A stretch of DNA of 64,000 nucleotides from Faucicola sp048551375 (GCF_048551375.1 NZ_JBLYZJ010000002.1:124001-188000), one strand, 5' to 3'. Shown: positions 50,680-59,882, counted from the stretch's first letter. Notes: generated from the letters alone by a model not told the origin. Program-made: numbers and translations.

Positions 50680-51456
50680 TTAAAATTGGTAATTAAACCC
50701 AATTTTAGTTTTGCTATTGATATTATCTTCCACCAATGGGCTGTCTTTCTGCTCATCACTTAGCCATTCAACATTTTGGCTAATAAAGGCACTCCATTTT
50801 GGGGTGATGGCATAGCTAGCACTGACATTTAGATAAGGGCTGACACTACTGTCTGCTTGGTATTTTGCCACACCTGATTTGGTGGATTCTTGTTGACTTA
50901 CACCAAAATAATAATTGTTGTATTTATCATCAAACCATTGCAAGCCAAGTTCTGGATACACGGTGACTTTGTCATCCAATAGTTTAAATTTGCTGAGGTG
51001 AGCAAGTTTGACCCCTGTGCCTTTATTACGCCCCAAAGCATCGGTTTCGGCTTGTACTTTAAAGCCACCATACGGCGTGATTCGCATATAGCTTGAGCCT
51101 GCCATCACTGACCATTCTCGCTCATCCAGCCCTTTAAGTGGGGCTTTGGTGGCATCCTCTGGGTTAAACTGACGGCTGTCATACCCTAAAGTCAGTCGCC
51201 ATTCATTTTGAGCATCTTTATAGCCATACATGCCTGCTTCAGCCCCTTCGATATATACTCGATTATTGTCATAAAATGCTTGTGGCATAAAGGTGACATC
51301 GTTATCTTGAGCGTAGGCGTATTGATTAAACGAGGCATTTGCCCCCATTTTTAGGCGAGCATTTTTGTCAATGGGGCGTGATTCGGCATGTACATTTGAC
51401 ATACCTGCGAAGATAGGGAGGGCGAAAACCGCCAAGGTAAGTAGGGATTTTTTCAT
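50680..51456 (-). CDS. MipA/OmpV family outer-membrane protein
   Basis: A 258-residue outer-membrane protein. A signal peptide (MKKSLLTLAVFALPIFAGMSNVHA) is followed by an amphipathic beta-strand pattern typical of a 12-14-strand barrel and a C-terminal aromatic end, KIGFNYQF. Segments such as NRVYIEGAEAGMYGYKDAQNEWRLTLGYDSRQF match MipA/OmpV, a family including the MltA-interacting protein. Its job here is unknown. I start at the ATG at 51456 (another lies 6 bp upstream). Confidence 0.78.
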   Translation of the reverse strand: MKKSLLTLAVFALPIFAGMSNVHAESRPIDKNARLKMGANASFNQYAYAQDNDVTFMPQAFYDNNRVYIEGAEAGMYGYKDAQNEWRLTLGYDSRQFNPEDATKAPLKGLDEREWSVMAGSSYMRITPYGGFKVQAETDALGRNKGTGVKLAHLSKFKLLDDKVTVYPELGLQWFDDKYNNYYFGVSQQESTKSGVAKYQADSSVSPYLNVSASYAITPKWSAFISQNVEWLSDEQKDSPLVEDNINSKTKIGFNYQF

Positions 51457-51738
51457 TAGCATAACCTATTATGAGTTTGATATGATTATTTGACCCCACC
51501 CCAGCCATCCCCTTAGCAGGGGATGGGGTATGGAAAGAAGTCTAATATTAAAAAACCAACGGTGAGATTATGGCATAAAATTCAGACGCTAAAAAGTAAT
51601 ATTCACGTTGTGAAGATTTATCTATGATAATGTTAATAAAAAGTCCATAAAAACAGGTGCAATTCGGCAAAAATACGGTATGATAGTAGCCATTTTTTCG
51701 TTTACTGATTAATTTGCAACACCGCTTTGGAGAAAATT

Positions 51739-52887
51739 ATGTCGATATCAACTATGCCAAAAACCAATACCAAAAAATTATTAGTCGTAACGATGGGTGC
51801 GATATTGGGCTTAACCGCTTGTCAAAAACCCAGTGAAACCAATACACCAGCACCGACTGAAAAAACTGCCAGTACAACCACTGCGACTGCCTCAATGACT
51901 GCCACCTCTCCCATAGGCGAAAAAATCAGTGTATACACCTCCACCAATGTTTGGGGAGCGATTGCCAAAGCCGTGGGCGGTGACCATGTCGATGTCATCA
52001 TCGCTGTGAATGACCCCACCCAAGATCCGCATGATTATCAAGCATCCGCCAATGACAAGTTAAATATCAGCAAAGCCAAAGTCATGTTGGTCAATGGCGG
52101 TGGTTATGATGAATGGACTACGGTGATAGCTAATTCATTGCCAACCAAACCGACCATCATTGATGCGGTAGCTGTGTCTGGACTACAGCCTGCTGAGGCT
52201 GACCATGCGGATGAGCATGACCACGAACATGAGCATGATAAGCACGAACAACAAGCCGAGCATGATAAAGACCATGCAAACGAAGCTGAACTTACAAAAG
52301 GAAATGTTGAACCTGCTAAAGAAACAGAAGCAGGGCATGACCATCACCATCATCATGGCGAGTTTAATGAACACGTCTTTTATTCGTTAGACACTGCCAA
52401 AAAAGTCGCCCAAGCGGTTGCCGAACAACTGAGCAAAGCCGATCCAACTCACCAAGCCGACTATGCCAATAATGCCAAAACCTTTAACCAAGAAATTGAC
52501 CGCCTAAAAGCCAAAGCCCAAGCCATCGGAAAAGATAAAAACTTGACCGCATTTGCGACTGAGCCTGTGGTGGGCTACCTATTGGCAGATATGGGCATCA
52601 AGGATGTCACGCCAGAAAGCTATGTTGAACAATCCGAAACGGATGCAGGTGTGTCGGTCAAAACCTTGAGCGATAGCACCAACTTATTAAATAATGGACA
52701 GGTCAAGCTGTTATTGGTCAATGCCCAAACCGAAGATGCTACTTCCAAAAAATTGGTGGCGATTGCTCAGTCTAAGCAAATCCCAGTGGTACAAACTTAC
52801 GAAACCTTCCCACAAGGCGTGGATAGCTATATTCAATTTATGGAAAAAACCATTGATGATATTGCCAAGGCTACTACAAAGCCCTAA
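51739..52887 (+). CDS. znuA: Zinc ABC transporter substrate-binding lipoprotein ZnuA
   Basis: A cluster A-I metal-binding protein that delivers Zn2+ to ZnuBC. A lipoprotein signal ends GLTAC and is followed by a Thr/Ala/Pro linker. Metal-ligand regions include DPTQDPHDYQAS and, after the insert, EHVFYSLDTAKKVAQAVAEQL. Between residues ~155 and 210 is a striking His/Asp/Glu-rich insert (ADHADEHDHEHEHDKHEQ and GHDHHHHHGEFNEH), the flexible loop typical of zinc rather than manganese carriers. The ATG at 51739 follows GGAGAAAATT. First gene of znuACB. Confidence 0.96.
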   Translation: MSISTMPKTNTKKLLVVTMGAILGLTACQKPSETNTPAPTEKTASTTTATASMTATSPIGEKISVYTSTNVWGAIAKAVGGDHVDVIIAVNDPTQDPHDYQASANDKLNISKAKVMLVNGGGYDEWTTVIANSLPTKPTIIDAVAVSGLQPAEADHADEHDHEHEHDKHEQQAEHDKDHANEAELTKGNVEPAKETEAGHDHHHHHGEFNEHVFYSLDTAKKVAQAVAEQLSKADPTHQADYANNAKTFNQEIDRLKAKAQAIGKDKNLTAFATEPVVGYLLADMGIKDVTPESYVEQSETDAGVSVKTLSDSTNLLNNGQVKLLLVNAQTEDATSKKLVAIAQSKQIPVVQTYETFPQGVDSYIQFMEKTIDDIAKATTKP

Positions 52888-52898
52888 AATAGCCAACT

Positions 52899-53702
52899 AT
52901 GCTACCAACTGATTCTACCTCTTTATCCTCTCATTCAACTGCCCTTGCTCACCTTCGCTGTGAGCCTGTGGCAGTGCTACCCACTCGCCAAGCCTTGATT
53001 AATGTCGAGCAAGCCACCATGCAGTTTGGGCAACGGTTATTATGGCAAAATGTCAGTTTCGCCATTCATGCAGGTGAGTTTGTGGCGATATTGGGGGCAA
53101 ATGGCACAGGTAAAACCACGCTATTTCAGACCCTTTTACAACGTTATCAACTCAGTGCAGGGCAGATTCAGTTATTGCCAAACTTACGTATCGGCTATGT
53201 ACCACAGCTCAAAGACTTTGACCCCAAACTGCCGATTCGTGGACGAGATTTGGTGGCGTTAGGGCTGGATGGACACACCTATTTGTTTGGTTTATTTGAC
53301 CCCAAACGCACGTTGGGGCGGGCGTGGTTATCGACCAAACAAAAAAATTATCACATTGACAAAGCACTGGATGAGGTAGGGGGGAAAGCCTTTGCCAACA
53401 CGCCACTGCATCTTTTGTCAGGCGGGGAGCAACAACGCATGCGAATCGCTCAAGCATTGGTCAGTGAGCCAGAGCTATTGCTGATGGACGAGCCACTGTT
53501 AAGCCTTGATATCGCCAGTCAACAAGTGGTAAGCGAGATTTTAGCCCACCGTAAGCAGACCCATCACACAGCGATTTTGATGATTAGCCATGAACTTGTG
53601 CCGATTTTACCCTTGATTGATAAGGTGGTGTACCTGCATCAGCAACAGGCTGAGGTGGGGGATGTGTCGTTGGTTCGGCGTTATCGAGAATTTAGCCTAT
53701 AA
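52899..53702 (+). CDS. znuC: Zinc ABC transporter ATP-binding protein ZnuC
   Basis: The ATPase of the zinc importer. Walker A GANGTGKTTL, the Q-loop in YVPQLKDFDPKLP, signature LSGGEQQRMRIAQAL, Walker B LLLMDEPLLSLD and the H-loop MISHELVP are all intact. It has an N-terminal extension of ~28 residues ahead of the conserved LINVEQATMQFG, and an insert (TYLFGLFDPKRTLGRAWLSTKQ) after the Q-loop. It starts 11 bp after znuA. Length 267. Confidence 0.95.
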   Translation: MLPTDSTSLSSHSTALAHLRCEPVAVLPTRQALINVEQATMQFGQRLLWQNVSFAIHAGEFVAILGANGTGKTTLFQTLLQRYQLSAGQIQLLPNLRIGYVPQLKDFDPKLPIRGRDLVALGLDGHTYLFGLFDPKRTLGRAWLSTKQKNYHIDKALDEVGGKAFANTPLHLLSGGEQQRMRIAQALVSEPELLLMDEPLLSLDIASQQVVSEILAHRKQTHHTAILMISHELVPILPLIDKVVYLHQQQAEVGDVSLVRRYREFSL

Positions 53703-53717
53703 TAATTTGAGTCCGTT

Positions 53718-54584
53718 ATGCTTCTTGCGTCTTTTTTTCATACCATTATCAATTTTGATAATTTTGCCCAGTTGTTGCCGTTGGTGTATTCATCACTAGT
53801 AGCGGCGATGATTTTGGGTGTGATGGCAGGGCTAATCGGTCCGATGATTCAAGCTCGTGATATGGCATTTGCGGTGCATGGCACAGCTGAACTGTCCTTT
53901 GCAGGGGCGGCGTGTGCCTTGTGGTTAGGCACTTCGGTGACGTTGGGGGCGGTGATTGGTTCGGTGGTTGCAGGGATGATTTTGGCGGTGATGGGGTTGG
54001 ATGGTAAAAATCGCAATTCACTCATCGGCATTATGCTACCGTTTGGCTTAGGGTTGGGGGTGCTATTTTTATCGCTGTACCAAGGGCGTTCTTCCAATAA
54101 ATTTGGCTTGCTTACAGGGCAAATCGTGGCAGTGTCACCCACCGAATTACAAGGCATGATGGTGGTGGCAGTCATCGTATTGGCAGTGATGGCGGTATTT
54201 GGTAGGCGAATGTTATTTTCTGCCATTGACCCACAAATTGCCGAAGCCCAACACCTTAATCTCAAATGGCTATCGCTACTATTTATGCTGATGTTAAGCC
54301 TTGTGGTGGCGGTGAGTGTGCAGTTTGTGGGGGCATTGCTGATATTGTCATTATTGATTACCCCCACCGCTTCTGCTACCCAAATCACCGCTCGTCCACT
54401 GTTTGTGTCACTGTTGTCGATGGGGTTTGCGATGACCGCAGGGGTAGGGGGGATTTTATTGTCATTGGGGGCAGGCTTGCCGATTTCGCCTTACATTACC
54501 ACCATTTCGTTTTTGATTTATTTGCTGTGTTGGGGCGTGGGAACGTGGCGGAAAAAAATGGGTTGGAATCAACGTAAAATTTGA
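53718..54584 (+). CDS. znuB: Zinc ABC transporter permease ZnuB
   Basis: The inner-membrane permease of the zinc importer (ABC-3 family), 288 residues with about eight or nine hydrophobic helices. Recognisable segments are GLIGPMIQARDMAFAVHGTAELSFAGAA, the coupling-helix region, and LLILSLLITPTASATQ. It begins 15 bp after znuC and ends the operon, before a bidirectional terminator. Confidence 0.95.
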   Translation: MLLASFFHTIINFDNFAQLLPLVYSSLVAAMILGVMAGLIGPMIQARDMAFAVHGTAELSFAGAACALWLGTSVTLGAVIGSVVAGMILAVMGLDGKNRNSLIGIMLPFGLGLGVLFLSLYQGRSSNKFGLLTGQIVAVSPTELQGMMVVAVIVLAVMAVFGRRMLFSAIDPQIAEAQHLNLKWLSLLFMLMLSLVVAVSVQFVGALLILSLLITPTASATQITARPLFVSLLSMGFAMTAGVGGILLSLGAGLPISPYITTISFLIYLLCWGVGTWRKKMGWNQRKI

Positions 54585-54598
54585 TATGAATACACAAA

Positions 54599-54628
54599 CA
54601 AAAGGGGCGTAATCTTACGCCCTTTTTA
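54599..54628. terminator. Bidirectional terminator between znuB and the SBP gene
   Basis: GGGCGTAA-TC-TTACGCCC is flanked by AAAA on the left and TTTTT on the right. The stem is the same sequence type as the 'gggcgta...tacgccc' repeats elsewhere, here placed as a transcription terminator. Confidence 0.85.
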
Positions 54629-54657
54629 GATTTTGTCAGTTTGTTGAGATGCTAAAA

Positions 54658-55593
54658 TTAAGGATTGGCAGGTGCAGATGCTGTACCGTTATTGACGGTG
54701 ATGTTTTTAAAGGCATATTTTGATGATGGTCCAAACCATTTATCAAAAATTTTGTCATACGTACCATCCGCTTTCACGGCTTGGATACCCGCATTGAGTT
54801 TGTTTAATAATTCAGTATTGCCTTTTTTGACCACATAACCCAACTGTAATGACTTTGATTCATCGAGTGGTAAATAATATAAATTATTGATTTTATGTTC
54901 GTTTTGTAAGCCTTTTAGCGTGATAACGTTATCCAAAACCACATCAGATTTGCCATTTAACACGGATTTGAGAGCCAAAAAGTTGGATTTTTCTGCCACT
55001 TTGGTATTGCCTTTGGGAACAAAATCTTGGTCAACAATGGTTTCCATGATGATGTCTTTTTGTACCGCAATGGTTTTATCTTTAATATCTGCAACGGACG
55101 TGGGGTGTCCTTCTTTTTGGATGCCAACGAAGGCAAGGGGTAAGCTAAAGTAAGAATTTGAGTAATCAATCACTTCGGCACGTTCTGGCAAAATAAAGAT
55201 GGAGGATGCACCCATATCTTCTTTACCATCTTTGATAGTATCAACGATATTTAAAATTTTATGTTGTTGGTAATTGACGCTAAAGCCTTGTTTTTGAGCG
55301 ATGGCATTCAATAAATCGACATCAAAACCTGATAATGAACCATCCGCTTCACGGTATTCAAAAGGTGGATAGTAAGGGTTAATAGCGACAGTATACGCTT
55401 CAACGTTGGTTATTGCTGAAGCAGTAGCTTGAGCCATGCTAGAAGCTGGGGTAGTAGAAGTGCTATTTTGAGGCGGGGTAGCGGAGCTAGCGATGGATTG
55501 GGTGTTTGTTTGCGAGGGTTGGTTGCAACCAACCAATATCATACTAACAATGAGTAATGCCCCATAACGTAGATTAGAAGAAAAATCAAACAT
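54658..55593 (-). CDS. Amino-acid ABC transporter substrate-binding lipoprotein
   Basis: A 311-residue family 3 (SBP_bac_3) periplasmic binding protein. Lipobox VGCNQ with Cys about residue 23, a Ser/Thr/Ala/Gln linker, then the ligand domain: YTVAINPYYPPFEYREADGSLSGFDVDLLNAIAQKQG with the typical FxGFDVDL, AEVIDYSNSYFSLPLAFV, and QLGYVVKKGNTELLNKLNAGIQAVKADGTYDKIFDKWFG at the end. The specific amino acid cannot be told, and no permease or ATPase gene is adjacent. AAGGTACTTAT precedes the ATG. Confidence 0.9.
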   Translation of the reverse strand: MFDFSSNLRYGALLIVSMILVGCNQPSQTNTQSIASSATPPQNSTSTTPASSMAQATASAITNVEAYTVAINPYYPPFEYREADGSLSGFDVDLLNAIAQKQGFSVNYQQHKILNIVDTIKDGKEDMGASSIFILPERAEVIDYSNSYFSLPLAFVGIQKEGHPTSVADIKDKTIAVQKDIIMETIVDQDFVPKGNTKVAEKSNFLALKSVLNGKSDVVLDNVITLKGLQNEHKINNLYYLPLDESKSLQLGYVVKKGNTELLNKLNAGIQAVKADGTYDKIFDKWFGPSSKYAFKNITVNNGTASAPANP

Positions 55594-55683
55594 ATAAGTA
55601 CCTTAATTTAAAACAATTGTAAAATATTATAATGCTAAAGGGTTATTTAGTAAATGCTTAACTAAACAAATTTTTATATAATA

Positions 55684-55730
55684 TTCTACCCAACCTATGA
55701 TTTGGTTAAATGTGTAAGTCTTAATATTAT
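55684..55730. mobile_element. Half MITE remnant
   Basis: 'tacccaacctatgatttggttaaatgtgtaagtctta' is the right half of the GTTGGGT-core element (compare 705-746). The left half is missing. Confidence 0.5.
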
Positions 55731-55743
55731 TATTTACAATGAT

Positions 55744-57366
55744 TTAGCTAGAAGATGTGGGTAATTGTATGGTTAATATTACCAAGTTTCCATCAAATTT
55801 ATTATTGACTTTTTCTAAACTAAATGGTGTTTTTTTATCAAAAATTAAATGGTCTAATTTTTTATTATTTTGCGGTTGTTTATCCCAATTTTGGTTGTTT
55901 TTATCAACATCATTCTCCAATTGCTGTAAGCCAATCGACCCTATCGCATTGCCCTGATGGCGTTCAACCACCTGTTTGGCAAGGGTTAAGCCCAATCCTG
56001 TGCCTTTGTTATGTTGCTCGGCAAGATTGACACTAAAATACCGCTCAAAGGCTTTTTGTAAAATATAATCTGGCAAAGTAGGGCTGTCATTGATGATATG
56101 AATACGCAAAGCTTGAGGCGTGCGTTCGGTGATAATCATAACATGGTGTTTGGCAAATTTGATGGCATTGTCAATGCCGTTTTGTAAGGCTTGGGATAGC
56201 CAAAAACTATCAATATAAGCCTGATTCTGCGTGTCAAATTGTAAGTTTAGCTGTAAGTTTTTTTGTTGAATTTTGGCTTGTTGAGCCGTGATAAGGGTTT
56301 GGATTAACGGCTTAACATCGCTTAGTTGTTGGCTAAGTTTAAAACTGGGCTGTTCAAGTTTGGCAATCACCAGTAATTTTTCTACCAATGTTTGTAATTT
56401 ATCTGACTGTTCGATGATGGTTTGGCTAAATTGTTCTCGATTGGCAGGGGGTAATTCGTCACCCAATAGCTCGCCACTGGCTCGAATGGCGGTGAGTGGG
56501 CTTTTGAGCTCATGTGTCAAGGTATGCACATATTCTGTGACATAGGCTTTGTTTTCAATGGTATTTTTCATCTCATCAATGGTGGTTACCAGTTGATTTA
56601 GCTCTTTTCCCAAATAAAAATGTGGCGGTGGGTCATTGGCAAGGTTTTGGGTATAGCGGTTGACCGTTTGAATGCTATGGCGTAACCACCATGCCATCAG
56701 CCCAGATAAAACCAAACAAATAACTGTGATATACAGCATAGTTTTAAACATTTCTTCACGACTTTTGTCAATATAAGGCAGTAGGGTCAAAATTGGCTTG
56801 CCCACACTCACCACACCGATAAGCTGATGGGTGTTATCGACAATCGGCGAAGCCACATACATGACAGAACTGGCTTCATCCCTTGGGTTGACACGGGTTG
56901 ACCTTGCTCCATATTTGCCATGTAAGGTCAGATACACATCATTCCAACGGCTAAAATCCTTGCCTACGCTCACGCCTTGGCTGTCATACAGCACCACGCC
57001 TCGGCTATCAGTGACATACACATGAAGCTGGCTGTGGGTTTTTTGGTCAAACCAAGTCGGAATGGCGGTTTGCCCATTGGGTGAAAATGCTTGATTAAGC
57101 TGTTGTTGAAATGCCAAATCACGGATATCGCCAGAGGCTACGGCAGGGCTTAATGTGGTCGCAAGCGTGCGAGAAATATCCACCAAGGTATCTTCCACCA
57201 CCTTTTGGGCGGAGGGCTTGATACTTTTTTGTAATTGATAAATGGCAAGCCCACTGGCAAACATCACAATCACAGCAAATGCTAACCAAATGCGAAAAAA
57301 CACGCTAAAGGTCAAGCGTTTAGCAAAGATTTTATCCAAAAAATGATGAAACGCAGGCATGGTCAT
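55744..57366 (-). CDS. creC: Sensor histidine kinase CreC
   Basis: The inner-membrane sensor of the CreBC two-component system. Two membrane helices bracket a periplasmic domain (IWLAFAVIVMFASGLAIYQL and MLYITVICLVLSGLMAWWL), followed by a linker region. The HisKA H-box is in THELKSPLTAIRASGELL, and the ATPase domain shows NGIDNAIKFA and GTGLGLTLAKQVVERH. The last ~60 residues (NKNNQNWDKQPQNNKKLDHLIF...) contain an Asn/Gln/Lys-rich insert within the ATPase domain. 540 residues against ~474 in E. coli. Its start overlaps the creB stop by one base. Confidence 0.92.
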   Translation of the reverse strand: MTMPAFHHFLDKIFAKRLTFSVFFRIWLAFAVIVMFASGLAIYQLQKSIKPSAQKVVEDTLVDISRTLATTLSPAVASGDIRDLAFQQQLNQAFSPNGQTAIPTWFDQKTHSQLHVYVTDSRGVVLYDSQGVSVGKDFSRWNDVYLTLHGKYGARSTRVNPRDEASSVMYVASPIVDNTHQLIGVVSVGKPILTLLPYIDKSREEMFKTMLYITVICLVLSGLMAWWLRHSIQTVNRYTQNLANDPPPHFYLGKELNQLVTTIDEMKNTIENKAYVTEYVHTLTHELKSPLTAIRASGELLGDELPPANREQFSQTIIEQSDKLQTLVEKLLVIAKLEQPSFKLSQQLSDVKPLIQTLITAQQAKIQQKNLQLNLQFDTQNQAYIDSFWLSQALQNGIDNAIKFAKHHVMIITERTPQALRIHIINDSPTLPDYILQKAFERYFSVNLAEQHNKGTGLGLTLAKQVVERHQGNAIGSIGLQQLENDVDKNNQNWDKQPQNNKKLDHLIFDKKTPFSLEKVNNKFDGNLVILTIQLPTSSS

Positions 57367-58148
57367 TATTGCTTTAATCCATAGCCTAACCCACGGTGGG
57401 TAATGATGACTTCACACGTAGGGTCAATTTCTGCCAATTTTTGGCGTAAGGTCTTGATATGACTGTCAATGGTGCGAGCCAAACGGTGTTCTGGGTAATC
57501 ACTGACTTGGTGTAAAATTTGCTCACGGCTTAAAATACGATTCGGCTGATGGAGCAACGTCAGCATGATGGTCAGCTCCATTTTGCTCAATACTAACGGC
57601 GTATTTTGCCAACTTAATTGGCAGTTATGGTCGGTATATTGCCAGCTTCCTGTGGGTAATTGTTTGCTAAAATCTTGGGCAAAGTTTTGGGTGCTAGGTT
57701 TAGGATGAGGTTCAGTGTGATGAGCTTCATAGGTCGGTGGATTGGGTGTGGGGTGGGTTTGGGTAAGGTGCATTTCCTCACGCCGCCAAATCGCCTTGAG
57801 CCTTGCGATGACCTCACGAGGGCTAAATGGTTTGGTAATATAGTCGTCTGCACCCATTTCAAGACCGATGATTTTGTCAATTTCATCATTGCGAGCGGTG
57901 AGAAATAAAATCGGCACGTGACTATGATGTTCACCAAAGCGGACTTGCTGACACAGGCTAAAGCCATCGCCGTCTGGCAGACCGACATCCATGACGATGG
58001 CGGACAGGGTGGGCAGTTGGGCGAGCGTGGGTAGCACTGCCGAAGCGGTGTCAAGCCATGTGACTTGCCAACCCTCACGCTCAAGGGTGAATTTGAGGGT
58101 GCTGGCGATGGCTGGGTCGTCTTCGATGATGAGAATTTGATGGGTCAT
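57366..58148 (-). CDS. creB: Response regulator CreB
   Basis: An OmpR/PhoB-type regulator partnered with CreC. In the receiver domain (residues 1-120) the phosphorylated Asp is in AIVMDVGLPDGDGF, with the conserved Thr in LFLTARND and Lys in DDYITKPFSPRE. The C-terminal winged-helix domain includes LSKMELTIMLTLLHQPNRILSREQILHQV and RTIDSHIKTLRQKL. The linker (THPTPNPPTYEAHHTEPHPKP) is much longer than in E. coli CreB, making 260 instead of 229 residues. creB-creC overlap (TAATG), so they are coupled; the likely target creD is at 10.3-11.9 kb. Confidence 0.92.
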   Translation of the reverse strand: MTHQILIIEDDPAIASTLKFTLEREGWQVTWLDTASAVLPTLAQLPTLSAIVMDVGLPDGDGFSLCQQVRFGEHHSHVPILFLTARNDEIDKIIGLEMGADDYITKPFSPREVIARLKAIWRREEMHLTQTHPTPNPPTYEAHHTEPHPKPSTQNFAQDFSKQLPTGSWQYTDHNCQLSWQNTPLVLSKMELTIMLTLLHQPNRILSREQILHQVSDYPEHRLARTIDSHIKTLRQKLAEIDPTCEVIITHRGLGYGLKQ

Positions 58149-58416
58149 TATGGGTGGTTATTTTTTTAGAGATTAGGGGGTATCATAACCAATCTAGGTT
58201 GAATAATAAAGTGTGGGTAAAATGTCATAAAAATTTGTGAGTAATTTCCGATAAACGGTGAGAGGTTTATGTCCATTATGTGAAGATTTTGTTATAATCA
58301 AGTTTATAGAAAATAACCAAAAACAATTCTAGGTATTATTCATATTAGATTTGTCACTTTAAGCGTGATGTTCATTGATTAAACGTTGATTTCAACACAA
58401 CAAAAAAGGTGTTATT

Positions 58417-58869
58417 ATGAAAAAATTATCAGCATTAGTTGTATTGTTTGCTAGCTCAATGGCATTGACAGCTTGTGGTGGCGGTAGCTCAGATAGCTCG
58501 GGTTCAGTAAATTCCACCTTTAGCTCAACATTAGCTAATGGGAATGTTTATAGTTGTCCAACTAAGGTGGCTTTGGATAGTTGTAAAGGTGATTCTAGTT
58601 GTCAAGTAGCTAAATGTACCATAACCAAACAAGTTGTAAAGCCTATTGATCCGACGTCTACGACTGTTTGTGAAGTGTCTAATAATGTAGTATATGCTAG
58701 AAATGGTGCAACCTGTAAGTATATAGATACTACTAAAGATGCAAATGTAACTGTTGCTTGTGATTCGAATAAATTATATATAGATGGTAATATTGGTCGA
58801 TTTTTCTCAACAGCTAGCACTTATTCTTCACCATATAATATAAATGGTGTCAATTTCGTATGTAAATAA
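58417..58869 (+). CDS. Hypothetical Cys-rich lipoprotein
   Basis: A 150-residue predicted lipoprotein: MKKLSALVVLFASSMALTAC with Cys at residue 20, then GGGSSDSSGS. The mature part has nine further cysteines (for example SCPTKVALDSCKGDSSCQVAKC and CEVSNN...CKYIDTTK...ACDSN...FVCK), so disulfide bonding in the periplasm is likely. There is no recognised domain. AAAGGTGTTATT precedes the ATG. The coding style is AT-rich compared with neighbours. A hairpin follows its stop, then a second unknown gene. Confidence 0.75.
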   Translation: MKKLSALVVLFASSMALTACGGGSSDSSGSVNSTFSSTLANGNVYSCPTKVALDSCKGDSSCQVAKCTITKQVVKPIDPTSTTVCEVSNNVVYARNGATCKYIDTTKDANVTVACDSNKLYIDGNIGRFFSTASTYSSPYNINGVNFVCK

Positions 58870-58890
58870 ATTCTTCGGGTGATATATCAA

Positions 58891-58917
58891 GACGGCTAAT
58901 ATTGATTAGCCGTTTCC
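58891..58917 (+). terminator. Hairpin after the Cys-rich lipoprotein gene
   Basis: ACGGCTAAT-ATTG-ATTAGCCGT is a perfect 9-bp stem, followed by only a weak T-run (TTTCC). It may stop transcription or stabilise the mRNA; the next gene starts 12 bp later. Confidence 0.6.
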
Positions 58918-58928
58918 ATTGGTGAAAA

Positions 58929-59702
58929 ATGAAGAACAAACTATTTTTTGCAGTTTATACCTTGGCTGTTTTTTTCTTAGGGGTATTTACCACATTTGCT
59001 ATTACTTACCAATCTAATCATACAGATAGCCAAAATAGTTTGAGTAAAGAAAACCAACACCCCATTTCTGCCAATGCCTTAGCTCAACCCAATTTCCCCC
59101 AAATCATTGCATCTACGATAGCCAGTAGTCCAATGGCGACACTGACTAATAATGCCAAACAAGCCAATCAAAACACCTTTAACACCCAACAATTTAATGA
59201 GCAACAAGCCAAACAACTGGTCAATGCTCTGCCAAATGCCCAACTTAATCAATATGTTGAGCGATTTATGACGACCAAAGATGCTGAACTGATTAATGAT
59301 AAGCGTCAATTTGCCAATCGAGCCATTGAAGAGCTGTATAAAGCCAATGATAATCAGCCATTAATAGGGCAAGTGTTGATAGGTGATTCTACTAATTTGC
59401 CAAGTCAATCATTGAACACAGCGGTTTTGCAAAAGAAGCAAAAATTATTTGCTCATCTCAATACATTTGGCAAAGTGAAATTGGGTGCAAATGTGTTTGT
59501 CAAATGGACGAATCGCACGACAGGTGAGGTTTTATTGTTTGAGAAAAAGCTGATTGTGCCAAATTCTAACGAAAATTGGGTTAGTTATCAGCCGTATGAG
59601 GGCTGGCAAGTGGGGAGCTATGATGTGAAGTTTTATCAATTCACGTCACAGCTTGAGCCAGTCGCCCAACTTAGCTATGATGTAAACCAAGTAGTAGATT
59701 AA
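58929..59702 (+). CDS. Hypothetical membrane-anchored periplasmic protein
   Basis: A 257-residue protein with one N-terminal membrane helix (FFAVYTLAVFFLGVFTTFAITY) and an Asn/Gln-rich periplasmic region (about residues 30-110). The globular C-terminal part reads VKLGANVFVKWTNRTTGEVLLFEKKLIV...NENWVSYQPYEGWQVGSYDVKFYQF. That C-terminal pattern loosely resembles DUF2914-like beta-sandwich domains, but I am not sure. It follows the Cys-rich lipoprotein on the same strand. Confidence 0.65.
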   Translation: MKNKLFFAVYTLAVFFLGVFTTFAITYQSNHTDSQNSLSKENQHPISANALAQPNFPQIIASTIASSPMATLTNNAKQANQNTFNTQQFNEQQAKQLVNALPNAQLNQYVERFMTTKDAELINDKRQFANRAIEELYKANDNQPLIGQVLIGDSTNLPSQSLNTAVLQKKQKLFAHLNTFGKVKLGANVFVKWTNRTTGEVLLFEKKLIVPNSNENWVSYQPYEGWQVGSYDVKFYQFTSQLEPVAQLSYDVNQVVD

Positions 59703-59721
59703 GTCTAAATTAATACGATAT

Positions 59722-59750
59722 CGTTGTAGGGGCGTATTGCATACGCCCAA
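59722..59750. repeat. GGGCGTA hairpin repeat
   Basis: 'gtaggggcgtattgcatacgccca' is the core hairpin of the Correia-like family without clear ends. It belongs to the repeat cluster that fills the 339-bp gap 59703-60041. Confidence 0.45.
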
Positions 59751-59815
59751 ATTTAACCTCAGTTCGGTGTAAGATTTTACGCAATCATATGATTTTAAAA
59801 TAAAATATTCTAAAG

Positions 59816-59882
59816 GTAAGGTGCGTCATACGCACCTATTGAAGATATTGGTTTTGAATGGTGCGTAAAACGCACCTTACGA
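59816..59882. repeat. GGTGCGT paired-hairpin repeat (67 bp)
   Basis: The outer arms TAAGGTGCGT and ACGCACCTTA are inverse and enclose two hairpins ('ggtgcgtcatacgcacc' and 'ggtgcgtaaaacgcacc'), as at 41782-41853. Confidence 0.7.

Noticed and set aside
53849..54388. 179-codon open frame antisense to znuB
   Set aside because: It mirrors the codon pattern of a clear permease gene, lacks a ribosome-binding site and has no protein-like features of its own.
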